The translations under genes and the position numbers were made by a program. DNA of 64,000 nt from Diacronema lutheri. Lineage: Eukaryota; Haptophyta; Pavlovophyceae; Pavlovales; Pavlovaceae. The notes beneath the pieces were generated by a model. The model did no database searches. It saw nothing but the letters and a program-made list of their open reading frames with translations, and was not told the DNA's origin. The stretch is taken from contig JAGTXO010000002.1 of the NCBI GenBank assembly GCA_019448385.1, forward strand, positions 1,364,001 to 1,428,000, in the 5' to 3' direction. Positions 62,370 through 64,000 of the stretch are shown one piece after another. Each line of letters opens with the position of its first letter. Position 1 is the first letter of the stretch.

Positions 62370-63801
62370 ATGGCAGCGGAAAAGTTCGCGGTCGCCGTCC
62401 CCACGGACGCACCGCCACCCTTTGCGCAGATCTCGTGGAACGGGCGCACATGGGATCTTGCCAGGCGGCTCGGCCACGGCAAGTTCGCCGTGGTGCACGA
62501 GGCTAAGTGCCGCGACCTGCCGCACAAGCGCGTGGCCGCAAAGATTATCAACAAACAGGCAATCTCGGCGTGGGGGGAGGCGCAGCTCACGACGGAGATC
62601 GACGTGTGGAAGTCGCTGGACCACCCGCACATCTGCAAGCTGTACGGCAGCGTGACGGAGGGTAGCTATGTCATCCTCTTCCTCGAGCTCGCAACCGGCG
62701 GCGAGCTCTTTGAGCGCATCCTCGAGCGCTCGACCTTCCTTGAGAAGGACGCCTCGCGCCTCATCGGCCAGCTCCTCTCGGCGGTGGCCTACCTGCACGA
62801 AAGGGGGGTCATTCACCGCGACCTCAAGCCCGAAAACCTCTTGCTCGATTCAATGGACGACAACGCCAGCCTGCGCATCGCTGACTTTGGCGCCGCCAAG
62901 CTGCTCAGCGGCCTCGTCAGCGCGGACTCGCCAGCGCTCGCGAGCACGCCGTGCGGATCGCTCGGCTACGCCGCGCCGGAGCAGATCCGGCAGCAGCTCT
63001 ACGAGCGGCAGTGCGACCTGTGGTCGGCCGGCGTGATCGCATACGTGCTCCTCTCCGGTGCGCACCGCACGGCGTCGGCGCGCGCGCGCACGCACGCACG
63101 CACGCACGCGCGTTTTGCGGCCGCCGTTGCGGCGCACGGCCGCCGCGCCAAATCGTCGCGCGCCGCGCCCTCCCGCCGCGCGCCGTGACGCGGCGCACGG
63201 CAGGGTGCATGCCCTTTGACCCAACGACGTACGCGGGCTCGTCCTTCACGCTGACCTTCCCAGAGTCTCTCTTCGCGCCGATCAGCGCTGACGCCGTCGA
63301 CTTCATCCGCGCGCTCCTGCAGATTGACCCTCAGCTCCGGCCGACCGCGTCAAGGGCGATGGCGCACCGCTGGCTCACAACGCACGCGCCGCTTATGACG
63401 CCGCTCCCCACGCCGCGCCGGCTGAGCGCCCTCAAGCGCAGCGGCAACCTTGAGGGCATGTTCACGCATGCCAACGACATTTGGCTTTTCTCGTGCGCCA
63501 CCACGCCCGTCGGGACGAGCTCCGATGCGCTGTTTCGCAAACGCAGGCCGACAGTCGAATCGCACCACCTGGAGGAGGCCATCCCACTCGTTGAGAGCGA
63601 GGTGCGCCGCGCTCGGAGCGGCCGGCGTGCGGCCGCACTCCTTTTCGTCGCGCCACGCCTCGCCGCGCCGTCTGCCCATTCCCAACCTCGCTCTCCTCGC
63701 CCCTTGCCGGGTGCTCGCAGGATTCTGAGGTGCCCATCCTGCTGCTCCCAGGGCACGTCTGCAAGCGGTTGAGACCCACAGACAAGGACGCTGATTCATG
63801 A
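62370..63801 (+). CDS. CAMK-type Ser/Thr protein kinase
   Basis: Three exons: 62370-63057, 63204-63601, 63721-63801; 388 residues. Phases match at both junctions (G/GG and phase 0); introns are GTGCGC...GGCAG (146 bp) and GTGCGC...TCGCAG (119 bp). The kinase domain (about 29-305) is complete: LGHGKFAVVHEA, catalytic Lys58 (VAAK), Glu in LTTEIDVWKSL, HRDLKPEN at 149-156, DFG at 172-174, GSLGYAAPE, LWSAGVIAYVLLSG, then CMPFDPTTYAGS, a CaMK-like turn, and LLQIDPQLRPTASRAMAHRW. A 80-residue tail ends VPILLLPGHVCKRLRPTDKD, basic and hydrophobic, which could serve as an autoregulatory or calmodulin-type segment (inference). No EF-hands are attached, so it is not a CDPK. Confidence 0.9.
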
Positions 63802-63877
63802 GCTCCCGTCCTCGCACGCACTGTAATCAACAGTTTTTGGAGGGTGCGTTTGCGGGGGCGAGCGTGCGCGAGCGGGA

Positions 63878-64000
63878 TCACGTGCCGTGGCGCGCGAGCT
63901 TGCTCGCGATGAGCGCGGCGAGGTCCACCTTGTCGGCCGGGCTGCCATCGCCCACGCGGTCGGGCGCCCGACGGAAGAGCGCGGCGCGACCGATGTGGTC
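63878..64000 (-). CDS. 3' end of a further gene, cut by the window edge
   Basis: Forty codons and a TGA read in from the right edge on the - strand, giving DHIGRAALFRRAPDRVGDGS and DKVDLAALIASKLARHGT. Balanced composition and amphipathic helix character at the end suggest real coding sequence, but nothing can be said about the family. It would be convergent with the kinase, 76 bp between stops. Confidence 0.4.
   Translation of the reverse strand, partial: DHIGRAALFRRAPDRVGDGSPADKVDLAALIASKLARHGT

Noticed and set aside
1-64000. Viral, transposon or toxin loci
   Set aside because: No reverse transcriptase, transposase, integrase, capsid or polymerase motif was found; the ShK module belongs to an otherwise ordinary GH27 enzyme.

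Overview
The window looks like nuclear DNA from a GC-rich, single-celled alga with a red-derived secondary plastid, most likely a haptophyte. The taxonomic call is inference. What I see: spliceosomal introns in about half the genes; a eukaryote-only gene set (PRP4 kinase, CWC22, UPF2, DCP2, NUP155, importin alpha, eIF1A); plastid proteins that begin with an ER-type signal peptide, one with a phenylalanine just after the likely cleavage site, as in algae with complex red plastids; a PAP/fibrillin and a plant-type GT77 glycosyltransferase. I found no transposon, prophage, CRISPR array, rRNA or tRNA.

Layout. 1-4145: two tandem copies of a plastid-targeted coiled-coil gene separated by about 2.2 kb of degenerate GC-rich repeats. 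4146-9383: NOG1, a DUF1415 protein and a Tic22-like plastid import factor. 9384-16187: a divergent spliceosome pair, PRP4 kinase and CWC22. 16323-22071: GST, an unknown coiled-coil protein, DCP2, a disordered protein. 22072-30402: NUP155 (six exons) and a membrane RING protein. 30741-36137: PITHD1, a small thylakoid-type protein, UPF2. 36187-42635: a Q-rich protein, a HAD-type protein, eIF1A, a ZNG1/CobW metal chaperone, importin alpha. 42869-48333: a GH27 alpha-galactosidase carrying a ShK domain, a GT77 enzyme, WBP11. 48466-61462: a giant EF-hand/WD40 protein, a WD40-ankyrin fusion and an ARM-type membrane protein. 61555-64000: fibrillin, a CAMK-type kinase and the 3' end of one more gene.

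Organisation. Genes are packed tightly and mostly head to head: ten divergent pairs have start codons 8 to 180 bp apart, implying shared promoters. I reconstructed 28 introns by matching reading phase and family alignment across each junction. Their 5' splice sites are dominated by GTGCGN rather than GTRAGT, and one is GC-AG. Long G or C homopolymers lie only in introns and intergenic DNA, which supports the exon calls. RNA biology is over-represented (NOG1, PRP4 kinase, CWC22, DCP2, PITHD1 as a marginal case, UPF2, eIF1A, WBP11), with nuclear transport (NUP155, importin alpha) and plastid proteins as further themes. Exon coordinates come from reading the sequence by eye, without transcript data.
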